Assembly (NCBI RefSeq): GCF_006352475.1
Contig: NZ_VCMZ01000001.1
Span: 3,286,001 to 3,350,000, forward strand
DNA: 64,000 nucleotides
Origin: Acinetobacter pullicarnis
Lineage (GTDB): Bacteria; Pseudomonadota; Gammaproteobacteria; Pseudomonadales; Moraxellaceae
Direction: 5' to 3'
Made by a program: the position numbers and the translations under genes. How positions within the stretch are numbered: the stretch's first letter is position 1; each line of letters begins with the position of its first letter. Of this stretch, positions 27,505 through 37,327 are shown in pieces. The notes beneath the pieces are model-generated. The model saw nothing but the letters and a program-made list of their open reading frames with translations, did no database searches and was not told the origin of the DNA.

Positions 27505-29133
27505 ATGAATGGAAACATGATGTTCCAGCCGCTTTTGATTAGCAATCTAATCCAACATGCTGAAACTTATCACGGAGATACATCTATTATCTCCAAAAAT
27601 ACCGATGGAAGCATAACCCAGAGCAATTGGGCTCAGGTTGCACAAAACGCAAAACGCTTTGCGAATGTTCTACAATCATTTGGCTTAACTTTGAGTGATC
27701 GTGTGGCCACCATTGCGTGGAATAACCATCGTCATCTAGAGTCTTGGTATGCAATTTCTGGTAGCGGTTTCATCTGTCACACCATTAATCCACGACTTTT
27801 TCCAGAACAACTGATTTACATTATTAATGATGCCGATGACAAAGTCCTGATTTTTGATAAAACCTTCGTCCCGATCATCAGCCAAATTAAAGCCTCCCTA
27901 ACCAAGGTTGAGCATTTCATTTGTCTTGATGCTGATGATGCAATCGTCAGTGCAGCAATTCCTGATGTGAAATTTTATGATGCCTTAATTCAGGCACAAT
28001 CAGTGAACTTTGCATGGCCAGAATTTGAAGAAAATACTGCCAGCTCATTGTGTTATACCTCTGGTACTACGGGTAATCCCAAAGGCGTACTGTACAGCCA
28101 TCGCTCAACCGTATTACACAGTTATGCGATTAGTCTGCCAGATTCCTTTAATCTCTCTGCACACGACACCATCCTGCCAGTTGTACCAATGTTCCATGTC
28201 AATGCGTGGGGTACACCCTATGCCGCAGCAATGGTCGGATGTAGCTTGGTGTTGCCAGGTCCAATGCTTGATGGTGCCAGCTTAGTCCATTTGATTGATC
28301 AATATAAAGTCAGTATGGCCTTAGGTGTACCCACCATTTGGCAAGGCTTACTCAGTGCAGCACAGCAGTTAAACAGTCGCTTGGACAGTCTAGAACGCAA
28401 TGTGGTTGGTGGTGCAGCTTGCCCACAATCGATGATGGAAGCCTTTAGAGATGTACATCAATGTGAAACCCTGCATGCGTGGGGCATGACCGAAACCAGT
28501 CCATTGGGTGTGGTTAACCAACTCAAAGCCAAGCATTATGACTTAGCTGAAGCCGAACAATTTAAGCTGCGCTTCGCACAAGGTCGTCCACCCTTTGGCA
28601 TATCACTGCGCATCTGTGATAGTGAAAATGGCGTAAATGAAGTGCAACGCGATGGCAAAACCACCGGACATCTACAAATTCAAGGGCATTGGATCGTTAA
28701 CACCTATTTTGGTGCGGATAAAACTGCGCTAACCAGCGATGCTTGGTTTGATACTGGTGATATTGCGACCTTGGATCAAGATGGTTATTTGAATATTGCA
28801 GACCGCGCCAAAGATTTAATTAAATCTGGAGGGGAATGGATTTCATCGGTTGAACTCGAAAATATTGCAATGAGTCACCCTGATGTTGAAGCTGCTGCAG
28901 TCATTGCCGCAATCCATCCGAAATGGGATGAACGACCAGTATTAATTGTAAAACAACGTACTGGCAGTCAACTTAAAGCGTCTGAAATTTTAGCGCATTA
29001 CAACAATAAAATCGCAAAATGGCAAATCCCTGATCGTGCAATTTTTGTAGAAACGATGCCAATTGGCGGCACAGGTAAAATACTGAAAAAAGATTTACGT
29101 CAGCAGTTTGGCTCTATCCTCTTATCTGTTTAA
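27505..29133 (+). CDS. acyl-CoA ligase (AMP-binding, long-chain type)
   Basis: 542-aa ANL-superfamily enzyme that activates a carboxylic acid to its CoA thioester via an acyl-adenylate. The P-loop-like motif YTSGTTGNPKGV is near residue 180; HAWGMTETSP is the A5 motif, YFDTGD-type WFDTGDIATLD the A7 motif, DRAKDLIKSGGEW the A8 hinge, and GGTGKILKK has the catalytic Lys near the C-terminus. I chose ATG 27505 with AAGGA 7 bp upstream; the upstream TTG at 27478 has no support. It resembles medium/long-chain fatty-acid ligases (AlkK-like). Likely target of the AraC regulator. Confidence 0.87.
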   Translation: MNGNMMFQPLLISNLIQHAETYHGDTSIISKNTDGSITQSNWAQVAQNAKRFANVLQSFGLTLSDRVATIAWNNHRHLESWYAISGSGFICHTINPRLFPEQLIYIINDADDKVLIFDKTFVPIISQIKASLTKVEHFICLDADDAIVSAAIPDVKFYDALIQAQSVNFAWPEFEENTASSLCYTSGTTGNPKGVLYSHRSTVLHSYAISLPDSFNLSAHDTILPVVPMFHVNAWGTPYAAAMVGCSLVLPGPMLDGASLVHLIDQYKVSMALGVPTIWQGLLSAAQQLNSRLDSLERNVVGGAACPQSMMEAFRDVHQCETLHAWGMTETSPLGVVNQLKAKHYDLAEAEQFKLRFAQGRPPFGISLRICDSENGVNEVQRDGKTTGHLQIQGHWIVNTYFGADKTALTSDAWFDTGDIATLDQDGYLNIADRAKDLIKSGGEWISSVELENIAMSHPDVEAAAVIAAIHPKWDERPVLIVKQRTGSQLKASEILAHYNNKIAKWQIPDRAIFVETMPIGGTGKILKKDLRQQFGSILLSV

Positions 29134-29151
29134 TTGAGCTTAATAACCAAA

Positions 29152-29177
29152 AACCGAGTGATCTACATCACTCGGTT
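29152..29177. terminator. bidirectional terminator
   Basis: Perfect 11-bp stem AACCGAGTGAT (29152-29162) / ATCACTCGGTT (29167-29177) with a CTAC loop, A-rich on one side. It separates the convergent ligase and monooxygenase genes. Confidence 0.75.
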
Positions 29178-29207
29178 GCATATAACATTCGATCGCTTTA
29201 GATCAAA

Positions 29208-30620
29208 TTATCTGTATTCGCTCATTTTAGGCCGCTGTGATTTCAGTTGTGATCGCTTAACCTGCTGTGATTGTGTTGGCTTTGGCTGTTTTAAATAACC
29301 TTCCAATGAATCATCTAAAGCATCCAACCAAGGAGTATGGTGTTTTCTTGCCAACGTCCCCGTCATAACAGAGCGATGAACTTTATTTCTAAAATTCATA
29401 ATATCTTCGCGTTTGTCATCCATCCACTGTATAAAAATCTGATTAACCGCATCGATATCAATGCTCGGATAGTCGGTTTGTTCAATCAGACCTTTAATGT
29501 ATTCACCTTGAAACTCAACCAATTGCTCAGCGTGTGTCAGCGCTTGTGCTTGTGCATGCCAGTAAGCTGTATCTTGCTGCATTTTCGTCAGACTCGGTAC
29601 AGATTTTTTGCCTAAAATAATATCGCGCACATACCATGCTTGTGCATCAAACATATTGAAGGTATACCACTGATCTTGCATACCAAGATAAAATAAACGT
29701 GGATTGTCTTCCCATACAACACCTTTATATAAACCTAAAGGATACAAACAGTTATCCGTTTTTAAAGTTAGGTTTTCAGGCATAAAGGGAAAATGATGCA
29801 AATAACCGGTGCATAAAATAATGGCATCCACTTCTGCAGATGTCCCATCTGCAAAATAAGCCCGTTGCTCATCGACCCGCAATAGCTGCTGTTTTTCACA
29901 CCAGTTTTCCGGCCAATCAAAGCCCATCGGTTGGCTGCGATAGCAGCTATAGATCTGTTTGGCGCCGTATTTATAACATTGTGAACCAATGTCTTCTGCC
30001 GAATAACTACTCCCGACGATAAGCACAATTTTATCTTTAAATTCAACAGCATCACGAAAATCATGTGCATGTAAAATGCGGCCGTTAAAGCGGCTAAAAC
30101 CTTGAAACTCGGGTACCCGAGGGGTTGAAAAATGCCCCGATGCGACGACAACATAATCAAATTGTTCCGCATAGCTATGATCAGTTTTGTAATCACTGGC
30201 ATGCAAGGTAAACTGCTGTGTCGCCGCGTCATAGTCGACCTGTTTAACTGCGGTATTGAACCGCACTTGATCTCTCACTTCGGCTTTTTCGACACGGCCT
30301 TGAATATAATCCCACAGCACAGCACGTGGCGGGTAAGAGGCGATCGGTTGCTGAAAGTGTTCATCAAATGAATAATCAGCAAATTCTAGTGCTTCCTTTG
30401 GTCCATTAGACCAAAGATAGCGATACATACTTCCATGTACAGGTTCTCCATGTTGATCTACACCTGTGCGCCAAGTGTAATTCCATAATCCGCCCCAATC
30501 GTTTTGTTTTTCAAAACATACAATTTCTGGAACTTGCAGACCTTTGGCCTTTGCTGATTGGAAAGCTCTTAGTTGTGCCATACCACTTGGTCCAGCACCA
30601 ATAATTGCAATTCTCGTCAT
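29208..30620 (-). CDS. flavin-containing monooxygenase (bacterial FMO, Tmm-like)
   Basis: 470-aa FAD/NADPH monooxygenase. The FAD Rossmann motif GAGPSG is at residues 8-13, the NADPH motif is [11 protein letters not shown] near residue 205, and [14 protein letters not shown] plus [11 protein letters not shown] is the FMO fingerprint region. [20 protein letters not shown] and [16 protein letters not shown] are very like bacterial trimethylamine monooxygenase, but the substrate could be another amine, sulfide or ketone. I chose ATG 30620, preceded by GGAG at 6 bp, over ATG 30632. It faces the ligase gene and may or may not belong to the same pathway. Confidence 0.85.
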   Translation of the reverse strand: MTRIAIIGAGPSGMAQLRAFQSAKAKGLQVPEIVCFEKQNDWGGLWNYTWRTGVDQHGEPVHGSMYRYLWSNGPKEALEFADYSFDEHFQQPIASYPPRAVLWDYIQGRVEKAEVRDQVRFNTAVKQVDYDAATQQFTLHASDYKTDHSYAEQFDYVVVASGHFSTPRVPEFQGFSRFNGRILHAHDFRDAVEFKDKIVLIVGSSYSAEDIGSQCYKYGAKQIYSCYRSQPMGFDWPENWCEKQQLLRVDEQRAYFADGTSAEVDAIILCTGYLHHFPFMPENLTLKTDNCLYPLGLYKGVVWEDNPRLFYLGMQDQWYTFNMFDAQAWYVRDIILGKKSVPSLTKMQQDTAYWHAQAQALTHAEQLVEFQGEYIKGLIEQTDYPSIDIDAVNQIFIQWMDDKREDIMNFRNKVHRSVMTGTLARKHHTPWLDALDDSLEGYLKQPKPTQSQQVKRSQLKSQRPKMSEYR

Positions 30621-30868
30621 GACTATCTCCATTAGTTTTGAGTTCTACAAACTTGCTCCTGTCGATCAAACATCCGCTCGTATTGCAAGGCTCAGCATTC
30701 TCCTGTTGTCGCTTAAGCGTAAAAATGAACCTAATTTTTAGAACAGATATGATCTTTAAATGAGGATGCTATAAATAAGCATGTGAATTTTATAAAGAAT
30801 TTCTATTTAGATTATTCATTTCACTTTCTATCTCAGAAAGCTTAAATTCACAGCAAGGTCGCAACCAT

Positions 30869-30913
30869 ATCATGTAAATTGATAGTTTTATCTTGATCAT
30901 CAATTTACATGAT
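30869..30913. repeat. perfect 15-bp inverted repeat
   Basis: Arms ATCATGTAAATTGAT (30869-30883) and ATCAATTTACATGAT (30899-30913) separated by 15 nt. It is too AT-rich and lacks a T tract for a terminator, so an operator for a dimeric regulator, about 250 bp upstream of the monooxygenase gene, is more likely. Confidence 0.6.
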
Positions 30914-31060
30914 GATTTAGGCCATTCAGAATGTAAGAATTATTTACAAAAATGCATATTAGGAAGTTGAATTAAACCACCCTAAAACTTAATAAGAAAA
31001 TATTAACAATAGCTTTGTAAATTAAGTTTTTATGTCGTTTTAAATTGTTATACAAAACAA

Positions 31061-31091
31061 AGGGAGTCGCTGCATTGCATACGCTCCCTAG
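31061..31091 (-). terminator. probable terminator of the 31158-31436 gene
   Basis: On the minus strand AGGGAGCG...CGACTCCCT forms an imperfect stem followed by TTGTTTTGT. It lies about 70 bp beyond the stop codon of the small hypothetical gene. Confidence 0.5.
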
Positions 31092-31157
31092 ATTAGTTTT
31101 GTTATTGAGCTCTTCGAAACACCAAGTTGAGTCGCTTCCAAACTGGAAGCTTTCTGA

Positions 31158-31436
31158 TTAACTTAGATATTGTGGAGTTTCGTCGATGACTTCAGCGTGC
31201 AATTGATTACTTTGTTTTTCCATGAGCCCTAATAAAGCGGCTTGAATCATTTGCTGTGCAACCATCGGCGTTTGATCGCCAAGGATCGCCTTGATTTCAT
31301 GATTAAACTGAATAGTCACCAAAGGGTCCGTTTCAGATCCAGCATTACGTAATGCCAGTTCACCGCCTTCTAATTGAACCAATTCAAGAATGACTTCCTG
31401 ACTACCAAATAATTCTTTTAACTGTTCTATAGACAT
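31158..31436 (-). CDS. small conserved hypothetical protein, 92 aa
   Basis: 92-aa soluble protein with no recognisable domain. It starts MSIEQLKELFGSQEVILEL and has a predicted beta-rich middle (ELALRNAGSETDPLVTIQFN) and an amphipathic helix (MVAQQMIQAALLGLMEKQS). I chose ATG 31436 because GGAGG lies 4 bp upstream; the ORF can be extended to 31478 but without a ribosome site. It is the gene downstream of the DUF6586-like gene, 106 bp away, so cotranscription is possible. Confidence 0.65.
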   Translation of the reverse strand: MSIEQLKELFGSQEVILELVQLEGGELALRNAGSETDPLVTIQFNHEIKAILGDQTPMVAQQMIQAALLGLMEKQSNQLHAEVIDETPQYLS

Positions 31437-31542
31437 AAATCCTCCATGCTGAACATGGCACAAAAAACAGGATGTCATTTGTGATGCGTAAAAAGATATA
31501 TCGGGACCACGTTAAAACATTTCAAGTCAAATAACAAACAAA

Positions 31543-32046
31543 TTAGAACTCAACCATTTCATTGCGAAATCCATCAATGAGTTGGGTTAAATCTCGGTGC
31601 CATTCACGCAAGATTTTAAGGTCTGGCAACCATGCTTGCGGGGTTTGTGTCACTTTAATAATTAGATTGGAAGAGGTTTCTTGTTCAGGCTCATGGGTAC
31701 TTGGCTCTGGCGCATACTGACACAGACGATAAGCACGCTTGAGTTCTGCAATAAAGCCATCTTTGGCCAGTTTTTGTAAGATGCTAACTTCAGGTGAAAT
31801 CTGCCCTTTTGCAGCCATCAGTTCTTCAATTGATTTGAATGTTGGCGTTGGATCAGCTAAACGATAATAGCGTACTAGTTCTTGTAAAAATGCCAACATT
31901 GCACCATGTAAATGAAATACGGCAGCTTCACGAGCAGCCTGTGCTTGTTGAATGTGTTCAGTTGCTTCAGCTTGTTGGCAAGAAAGACGTGCGAAATATA
32001 ACTTTTGATTGGTACGATCTGCGTGATAACGAGCAACACGTGACAT
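31543..32046 (-). CDS. DUF6586-like hypothetical protein
   Basis: 167-aa cytoplasmic helical protein. The N-terminus (TNQKLYFARLSCQQAEA, then REAAVFHLHGAMLAFLQEL) resembles a small family found in Pseudomonas and Acinetobacter, which I believe is DUF6586. The C-terminal third contains a Glu/Pro-rich linker and a final helix (WHRDLTQLIDGFRNEM). No function is known. Upstream (32047-32196) lies its promoter region. Confidence 0.65.
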   Translation of the reverse strand: MSRVARYHADRTNQKLYFARLSCQQAEATEHIQQAQAAREAAVFHLHGAMLAFLQELVRYYRLADPTPTFKSIEELMAAKGQISPEVSILQKLAKDGFIAELKRAYRLCQYAPEPSTHEPEQETSSNLIIKVTQTPQAWLPDLKILREWHRDLTQLIDGFRNEMVEF

Positions 32047-32196
32047 AGTAAGCTTCCTGACTGAACAACCGCTGTGAATCTATTAGAGTAAATTCTATTG
32101 TCCGAAAATCAAAGTGCTTTTATCACGATCTTAAAAAAAAGAGCAACTGGAAACCTATACGGGTGCAGACGATTCAAAAAGGTGCAATTCAAGCTA

Positions 32197-32233
32197 AGAA
32201 AATGAATCAAAACAGTGCGTTGATTCATTTTCT
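32197..32233 (-). terminator. hairpin after the RRM gene
   Basis: Perfect 14-bp stem AGAAAATGAATCAA (32197-32210) / TTGATTCATTTTCT (32220-32233), loop of 9 nt, 9 bp beyond the RRM stop codon. AT-rich, so termination strength is uncertain; it may also protect the 3' end. Confidence 0.6.
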
Positions 32234-32241
32234 AAGGCGAC

Positions 32242-32484
32242 TTATTCCTCTGCAGCAGCTTTTACACGCATGCCAACACCACGAACTTTAAGCGTGTTTA
32301 AACCTTTAATTGCTTTAATCGCTTCACGCGGATTGGTCATTTCAACAAAGCCAAAACCTTTTGATTTTCCAGTTTCTTTGTCCATGACAATCGTGCACGA
32401 TTCAACTTGCCCAAAAGGTGTAAACAGTGCCAAAAGCTCATCTTCAGGAACTGAGCGTTCTAAATTACGGATTAAAATTTTCAT
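32242..32484 (-). CDS. RNA recognition motif (RRM) protein
   Basis: 80-aa single-domain RRM protein. RNP2 is ILIRNL at the N-terminus and RNP1 is KGFGFVEM near residue 43, both with the aromatic residues that stack on RNA bases. The whole chain is one RRM, as in small cyanobacterial Rbp proteins and their proteobacterial relatives; targets are unknown. I chose ATG 32484 (MKILIRNL) because AAGG lies 7 bp upstream; extension to 32505 is possible but unsupported. It stands alone between the helicase and a hypothetical gene. Confidence 0.88.
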   Translation of the reverse strand: MKILIRNLERSVPEDELLALFTPFGQVESCTIVMDKETGKSKGFGFVEMTNPREAIKAIKGLNTLKVRGVGMRVKAAAEE

Positions 32485-32562
32485 TTGACAACCTTCAATG
32501 GACAATTACAGCAAAAACACATCATATACTGTGTCGCGCTTGGTGGATATGCTCAGCTAAAT

Positions 32563-34557
32563 TTAATTGAAATCTAAGCCATAATCGAGGTCAATTCCAT
32601 CAAATTCATCTTCATTTCGACGTGGATAAGATGAGCGTCGTTGCGGCTGTTGATGGCTTTCTGTGCGACATAGACTCGATGGCAAATCATTGAAGAAATA
32701 GGTCTCAATAAAACGACCTTGTTCATCATATTTTTCTTGTGCCCATTGACTTAAATTTTGCTTGGTGATGATCAATTCATTTTGCGCACGTGTTAAAGCA
32801 ACATATAAAACCCGACGTTCCTCTTCAACTTCAGCGAAATCACCTTGTGCTCGCGCATTCGGGTATTGCCCAGGCGTCAAGTTCGGTACATAACAAACTT
32901 TTTGTTCAGTTCCTTTGGCTGAGTGAATGGTAATCAAGGTCACCACATCTTGCTCCGACGCGCGTTCAATCTCACTAATTGAAACAGGATCAAGCACATA
33001 CTCTTCTAAAAACTCACTCAGTTGACTATGTTTGGCTGCCAATTGCTTGACCAGATCAAAATCATTGAGTCGCTTAGACCAGTCTTTTTTGGCATAGTTC
33101 TCTGCCAGTTGTTCGGTTAAAGCTTCTATCGCCAAGGCAACACAGGCTGACACCTCATGACGTAACACCGCCATTTGTTTCATAATTAGAATGGTGTTGT
33201 CTGGTATGCGTCCAAACTTTTCCAGTTTTTCAGTAATCGGATCAATTTCTGGTGATTGCAACAATTGCACTGCCAACTTACTGGCACCGACATCACCAAC
33301 ACCTTGCCACAGGGTTAGAAAACGCATCCAAGCAATATCATCTAATGGATTGGCAATCACCCGCAGCAGACTGAGCAAATCTTTAACATGTGCGGTTTCT
33401 AATAGTTTCATCCCACCGATAAAACGATAAGGAATATTTGATTGAATGCACGCAGCCTCAACATGCCGCGCTGCGAAGGCAGAACGCACCAACACCATAT
33501 GATCTTGCCATGCATCACCTAACTGGTGGCGACGTTTTAAGTCTTGTGCGACCCAAGCTGCTTCCTCAAATTCATTCGAAAAAACATGGATTTTCGGCAC
33601 AACCCCATCTCCCCGATAGGCTTGCAAATGCTTGTCATATGTAATCGCACTTTGATCTAACAACCAATTGGATAAATCTAAAATCTCTTGGGTAGAACGA
33701 TAGTTTTTTTCAAGTTTAAAGATCTGCGCATTGGGCACGCGTTCTTTAAAATGGTGAATATTTTCAAAGTCTGCACCACGGAATGCATAAATGGATTGTG
33801 CATCATCACCAACACAAAACAGACTAACCTGATCTTTTAAAGGTTCTAGTAAAGCCCACTGCAAGGGATTGGTATCTTGCATTTCATCGACCAACATATG
33901 TTTGCAAATCGATGCAACGTAATTGACCAACTCCGTCGATTTTACCAATGCCGTTGCAACAATTGCCAAAATATCGTCATAGTCTAAAAAGCTGCGTTCG
34001 CGTTTACGCTGCTCATAGTCCTGCATGACTTGTTTAATCGCCTCATGCTCATCTAAAAATTCTGGTAGTTGTTTTTCAAGGGCAAGACTGAGTTTCTGTC
34101 GCGTATTACGCGCAAAAGAGTACACATCACACAGTTGCTGCGGTTTCGGCAGCGTATTCGCATTTTTCTTGTCATCTTTACCGCGAATCAGTCGGAACAT
34201 CATCAGTTGATCATCACGATCAATAATCGAAAACTGTTGCAGACCAAAAGCTTGTGGGATACGTCGTAATAAGAACATACAAAAAGTATGAAAAGTCGAA
34301 GCACGCAATCCTTTGGCCTCTGCACCCAATGCCAATTCAACACGGGCAACAATTTCACTGGCTGCGCGACGGGTAAAAGTCAGAATTTGTACTTGATTGG
34401 CAGGTACACCTTGTGCAATCAAATATGCAGCGCGAGCAACAATGGTCTTGGTTTTACCGCAGCCTGCTCCAGCCAACACCAAACTATGTTGAGAATCAGT
34501 GATTGCAGCTTGTTGTTGCTCGGGATTTAGCTCATCAATGAGGGTGCTTAAACTCAT
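32563..34557 (-). CDS. UvrD/Rep-family ATP-dependent DNA helicase
   Basis: Superfamily 1A 3'-5' helicase of 664 aa. Motif I is AGAGCGKTKT, Ia is LTFTRRAASEI, motif II is VDEMQDTN, III is VGDDAQSIYAFRGA, IV is EKNYRST, V is TIHSAKGTE and VI is YVALTRAQ. The domain order is complete and the length is close to UvrD/Rep (670-720), but there is no long C-terminal tail. The role is DNA repair or replication restart; I would not call it UvrD itself, as divergence in the C-terminal half is clear. Two starts (34557, 34563) are possible. It lies 63 bp after glxK. Confidence 0.88.
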   Translation of the reverse strand: MSLSTLIDELNPEQQQAAITDSQHSLVLAGAGCGKTKTIVARAAYLIAQGVPANQVQILTFTRRAASEIVARVELALGAEAKGLRASTFHTFCMFLLRRIPQAFGLQQFSIIDRDDQLMMFRLIRGKDDKKNANTLPKPQQLCDVYSFARNTRQKLSLALEKQLPEFLDEHEAIKQVMQDYEQRKRERSFLDYDDILAIVATALVKSTELVNYVASICKHMLVDEMQDTNPLQWALLEPLKDQVSLFCVGDDAQSIYAFRGADFENIHHFKERVPNAQIFKLEKNYRSTQEILDLSNWLLDQSAITYDKHLQAYRGDGVVPKIHVFSNEFEEAAWVAQDLKRRHQLGDAWQDHMVLVRSAFAARHVEAACIQSNIPYRFIGGMKLLETAHVKDLLSLLRVIANPLDDIAWMRFLTLWQGVGDVGASKLAVQLLQSPEIDPITEKLEKFGRIPDNTILIMKQMAVLRHEVSACVALAIEALTEQLAENYAKKDWSKRLNDFDLVKQLAAKHSQLSEFLEEYVLDPVSISEIERASEQDVVTLITIHSAKGTEQKVCYVPNLTPGQYPNARAQGDFAEVEEERRVLYVALTRAQNELIITKQNLSQWAQEKYDEQGRFIETYFFNDLPSSLCRTESHQQPQRRSSYPRRNEDEFDGIDLDYGLDFN

Positions 34558-34620
34558 AACCATTCAGTAATATCAAGATTTGCATAGTTTAGCAGAGCTG
34601 CAACTGAAAAGCAGATTCAG

Positions 34621-35769
34621 TCAGCGACCTGCTGACTGTTTTAACAACCGTGCAATATTCTCACAAGTTCGCTGCATATTCTTTGGCCCATTTTGACAGG
34701 CCTGTTCCAAACGACAGCTTTGATCAACAATACCAAATATGGCAGTAAAACCCTGTTCATACAGCGCTTCAATTCCACTACCCACTCGCCCGACACAGGC
34801 AATCAGCGGTTTATTGTATTGCTTCGCCACCTGTGCCACCCCCAAAGGGGTTTTGCCCAGTAAAGTCTGTGCATCAATCGCGCCCTCGCCCGTAAACACA
34901 TAGTCTGCGCTGGCAATCGCATCCTTTAACTGGCTCAGTTCAATCATCATTTCTACACCAGAACGAAGTGTTGCACCGGCAAAAACCATCAAGCCATAGG
35001 CCAATCCACCTGCTGCCCCTGCGCCTGCAACGTTATGCAGGTTGAGCTGTAACTGTTGCTGTACCACTTGGGCAAAATGACTTAAGTTCAAATCCAGCTG
35101 CAAAACCATCGCTGCATTGGCCCCTTTTTGTGGGCCAAAAATATACGATGCACCATTCACCCCAGTCAAAGGGTTATTTACATCACTGGCAATCACAATT
35201 TCCGTCTGCTTTAACCGCGGATCAAGCTGACTTAAGTCAATTTTTTCAACCAAAGTCAGTTGATTCGCCCTCAACCCGATAGTAACACCATGTTTATCTA
35301 GGAAAATAGCTCCCAATGCTTGTGCCATTCCCACACCGGCATCGTTGGTCACACTGCCTCCAACACCAACAATTATTTTTTTCACATCCAAGTCGAGTGC
35401 GGCTCGAATCATTTCCCCTGTACCATAACTACTGGTCAGCAAAGGATTTCTTTGTGCGGGTGCAAGTAGCTGTATACCATTTGCCTTGGCCATTTCAATT
35501 ACAGCCGTCTGACCATCGTCTATCAGCGCAAAATAAGTCGATATCATCTGCTCTGGCAAAGGCCCCATTACTTCAAGTGCAATCTTTTGACCTTCACGTG
35601 CAGCCAGAATGGCATCTAATGTTCCCTCTCCGCCATCTGCCATTGGAATACTCACAAACCTTGCATCACTAAAAATCGTGGAGATTCCAGCTTGCATTGC
35701 CTGACACACCTCAATCGCAGTCATACTTTCTTTAAACGAATCTGGTGCCAATACAAAGATTTTTGTCAT
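34621..35769 (-). CDS. glycerate kinase (GarK/GlxK family)
   Basis: ATP-dependent kinase giving 2- or 3-phosphoglycerate from glycerate. The 382-aa product has the family start FVLAPDSFKESMTAIEV, the SIPMADGGEGTLDAI block near residue 38, and SYGTGEMIRAALD and GVGGSVTNDAGVGMAQALG motifs. Length matches GarK/GlxK (about 381). I chose ATG 35769; the longer ORF to 35916 adds 49 non-conserved residues. No glycerate or glyoxylate genes are adjacent, so the source of glycerate is unclear. It is separated from clpX by a terminator. Confidence 0.9.
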   Translation of the reverse strand: MTKIFVLAPDSFKESMTAIEVCQAMQAGISTIFSDARFVSIPMADGGEGTLDAILAAREGQKIALEVMGPLPEQMISTYFALIDDGQTAVIEMAKANGIQLLAPAQRNPLLTSSYGTGEMIRAALDLDVKKIIVGVGGSVTNDAGVGMAQALGAIFLDKHGVTIGLRANQLTLVEKIDLSQLDPRLKQTEIVIASDVNNPLTGVNGASYIFGPQKGANAAMVLQLDLNLSHFAQVVQQQLQLNLHNVAGAGAAGGLAYGLMVFAGATLRSGVEMMIELSQLKDAIASADYVFTGEGAIDAQTLLGKTPLGVAQVAKQYNKPLIACVGRVGSGIEALYEQGFTAIFGIVDQSCRLEQACQNGPKNMQRTCENIARLLKQSAGR

Positions 35770-35921
35770 CGCCTGTTCCTGTCCAATATCGTAAAAATCA
35801 CCTGAGTTAATGAAATTGGTGATGCAACAAGAGAAATTCATGAAACAGTTAAATGAAATTATCCAACCGCTACTCAAAAAACAAAGTAAATAAATAGCCA
35901 GCACTATGCCTGCCACATAAA

Positions 35922-35956
35922 AAAACGTGTAAAAAGATTAACTTTTTACACGTTTT
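35922..35956 (-). terminator. intrinsic terminator after clpX
   Basis: Perfect 15-bp stem AAAACGTGTAAAAAG (35922-35936) / CTTTTTACACGTTTT (35942-35956), loop ATTAA, followed on the minus strand by more T residues. It lies 20 bp beyond the clpX stop. Confidence 0.85.
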
Positions 35957-35975
35957 ATAAAGAACTTTAAGTCGC

Positions 35976-37286
35976 TTAAGCAGATTTGCTATCGAGTACT
36001 TTTAGATCCAATTTCTCTTCAACAACCTTTTCAGCTTTCACTTGTCGCGCCACTTGATATTCAGGCTTTGCATTTTCTGTGATTACTTTCTCATCAATGA
36101 TCACCGTACCGACATCTGTACGACTTGGTAAGTCATACATGGTTTCGAGCAATACATTTTCAAGAATTGAACGTAAGCCACGTGCGCCAGTATTACGCTC
36201 TAATGCTTTTTGTGCAATCGCAAGTAAAGCATCATGTTTGAAGATCAGATCAACATCTTCCATCTCAAACAAATACTGATATTGACGAGTTAAAGCATTT
36301 TTTGGCTCTGTCAGAATCTGCATTAATGCTTCAGCATCAAGCTCTTCCAAAGTTGCAATCACTGGTAAACGACCAATGAACTCTGGAATTAAACCAAATT
36401 TAACCAAATCGTTGGCTTCAACTTGGCGGAATAACTCAGAGGCCTTTTTGGTATCATCTTTACTGCTGATATCTGCGGTAAAACCAATTCCACCTTTTTC
36501 TTGGCGTTGTTGCACCACTTTTTCCAGTCCGGCAAATGCACCACCACAAATAAATAAAATGTTAGCAGTATCAATCTGAATGAACTCTTGTTGTGGATGC
36601 TTACGACCGCCCTGAGGAGGAATTGAAGCCACGGTGCCTTCAATCATTTTCAATAAGGCTTGCTGTACACCTTCACCAGACACATCACGGGTAATCGACG
36701 GGTTTTCTGACTTACGTGTGATCTTGTCAATTTCGTCAATGTAGATAATGCCTTTCTGCGCTTTTTCCACATCGTAATCAGCTTTTTGCAAAAGCTTCTG
36801 TACGATGTTTTCGACGTCTTCACCTACATAACCCGCTTCGGTTAACGTGGTTGCATCCGCCATCGCAAAAGGCACATCCAATAGACGTGCAAGTGTCTGT
36901 GCCAACAATGTTTTACCTGAACCAGTCGGTCCAATCAGTAAGATATTACTTTTAGCAAGTTCAATTGCATCTTCATTCTTATGGGCTGACTGAGAAACTT
37001 TCAGACGCTTATAGTGGTTATATACCGCAACAGATAAGGTCTTTTTCGCAGTGTCTTGGCCAATAACGTATTGATCAAGCGCAGCACGAATTTCATGTGG
37101 CTTAGGCAGTGGACGTGTTGCCCAATCCCCTGAATCCACTTGTTGGCTGGTTTGCACGAGATCCAAGCATACATCCACACATTCGTTACAAATGTATGCA
37201 TCTTCGCCTGCAATCAATTTGCCAACTTCAGTCTGCGTTTTACCACAAAATGAACAATGCTTTTGTCCTTGAGATTGATCGGACAT
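35976..37286 (-). CDS. clpX: ATP-dependent Clp protease ATP-binding subunit ClpX
   Basis: Hexameric AAA+ unfoldase that recognises substrates and feeds them to ClpP. The 436-aa product has the N-terminal zinc-binding domain with four Cys ([15 protein letters not shown]), Walker A GPTGSGKT near residue 120, Walker [10 protein letters not shown], and the IGF-loop equivalent needed for ClpP docking. I chose ATG 37286, preceded by GGAG at 5 bp; the GTG at 37292 overlaps that ribosome site. Third gene of tig-clpP-clpX, 41 bp after clpP. Confidence 0.97.
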   Translation of the reverse strand: MSDQSQGQKHCSFCGKTQTEVGKLIAGEDAYICNECVDVCLDLVQTSQQVDSGDWATRPLPKPHEIRAALDQYVIGQDTAKKTLSVAVYNHYKRLKVSQSAHKNEDAIELAKSNILLIGPTGSGKTLLAQTLARLLDVPFAMADATTLTEAGYVGEDVENIVQKLLQKADYDVEKAQKGIIYIDEIDKITRKSENPSITRDVSGEGVQQALLKMIEGTVASIPPQGGRKHPQQEFIQIDTANILFICGGAFAGLEKVVQQRQEKGGIGFTADISSKDDTKKASELFRQVEANDLVKFGLIPEFIGRLPVIATLEELDAEALMQILTEPKNALTRQYQYLFEMEDVDLIFKHDALLAIAQKALERNTGARGLRSILENVLLETMYDLPSRTDVGTVIIDEKVITENAKPEYQVARQVKAEKVVEEKLDLKVLDSKSA

Positions 37287-37327
37287 TTTCACTCCAAGTT
37301 CTAAATCTTTACTTTTAATCTGTCGTA

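Larger units (their letters stand above)
30621..31157. other. 537-bp AT-rich intergenic region
   Basis: No ORF with coding character. It holds the promoter of the monooxygenase gene (minus strand), a perfect 15-bp inverted repeat (30869-30913) and a hairpin near 31061-31090 that probably ends the leftward transcript from 31436. The rest is featureless AT-rich sequence. Confidence 0.5.
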
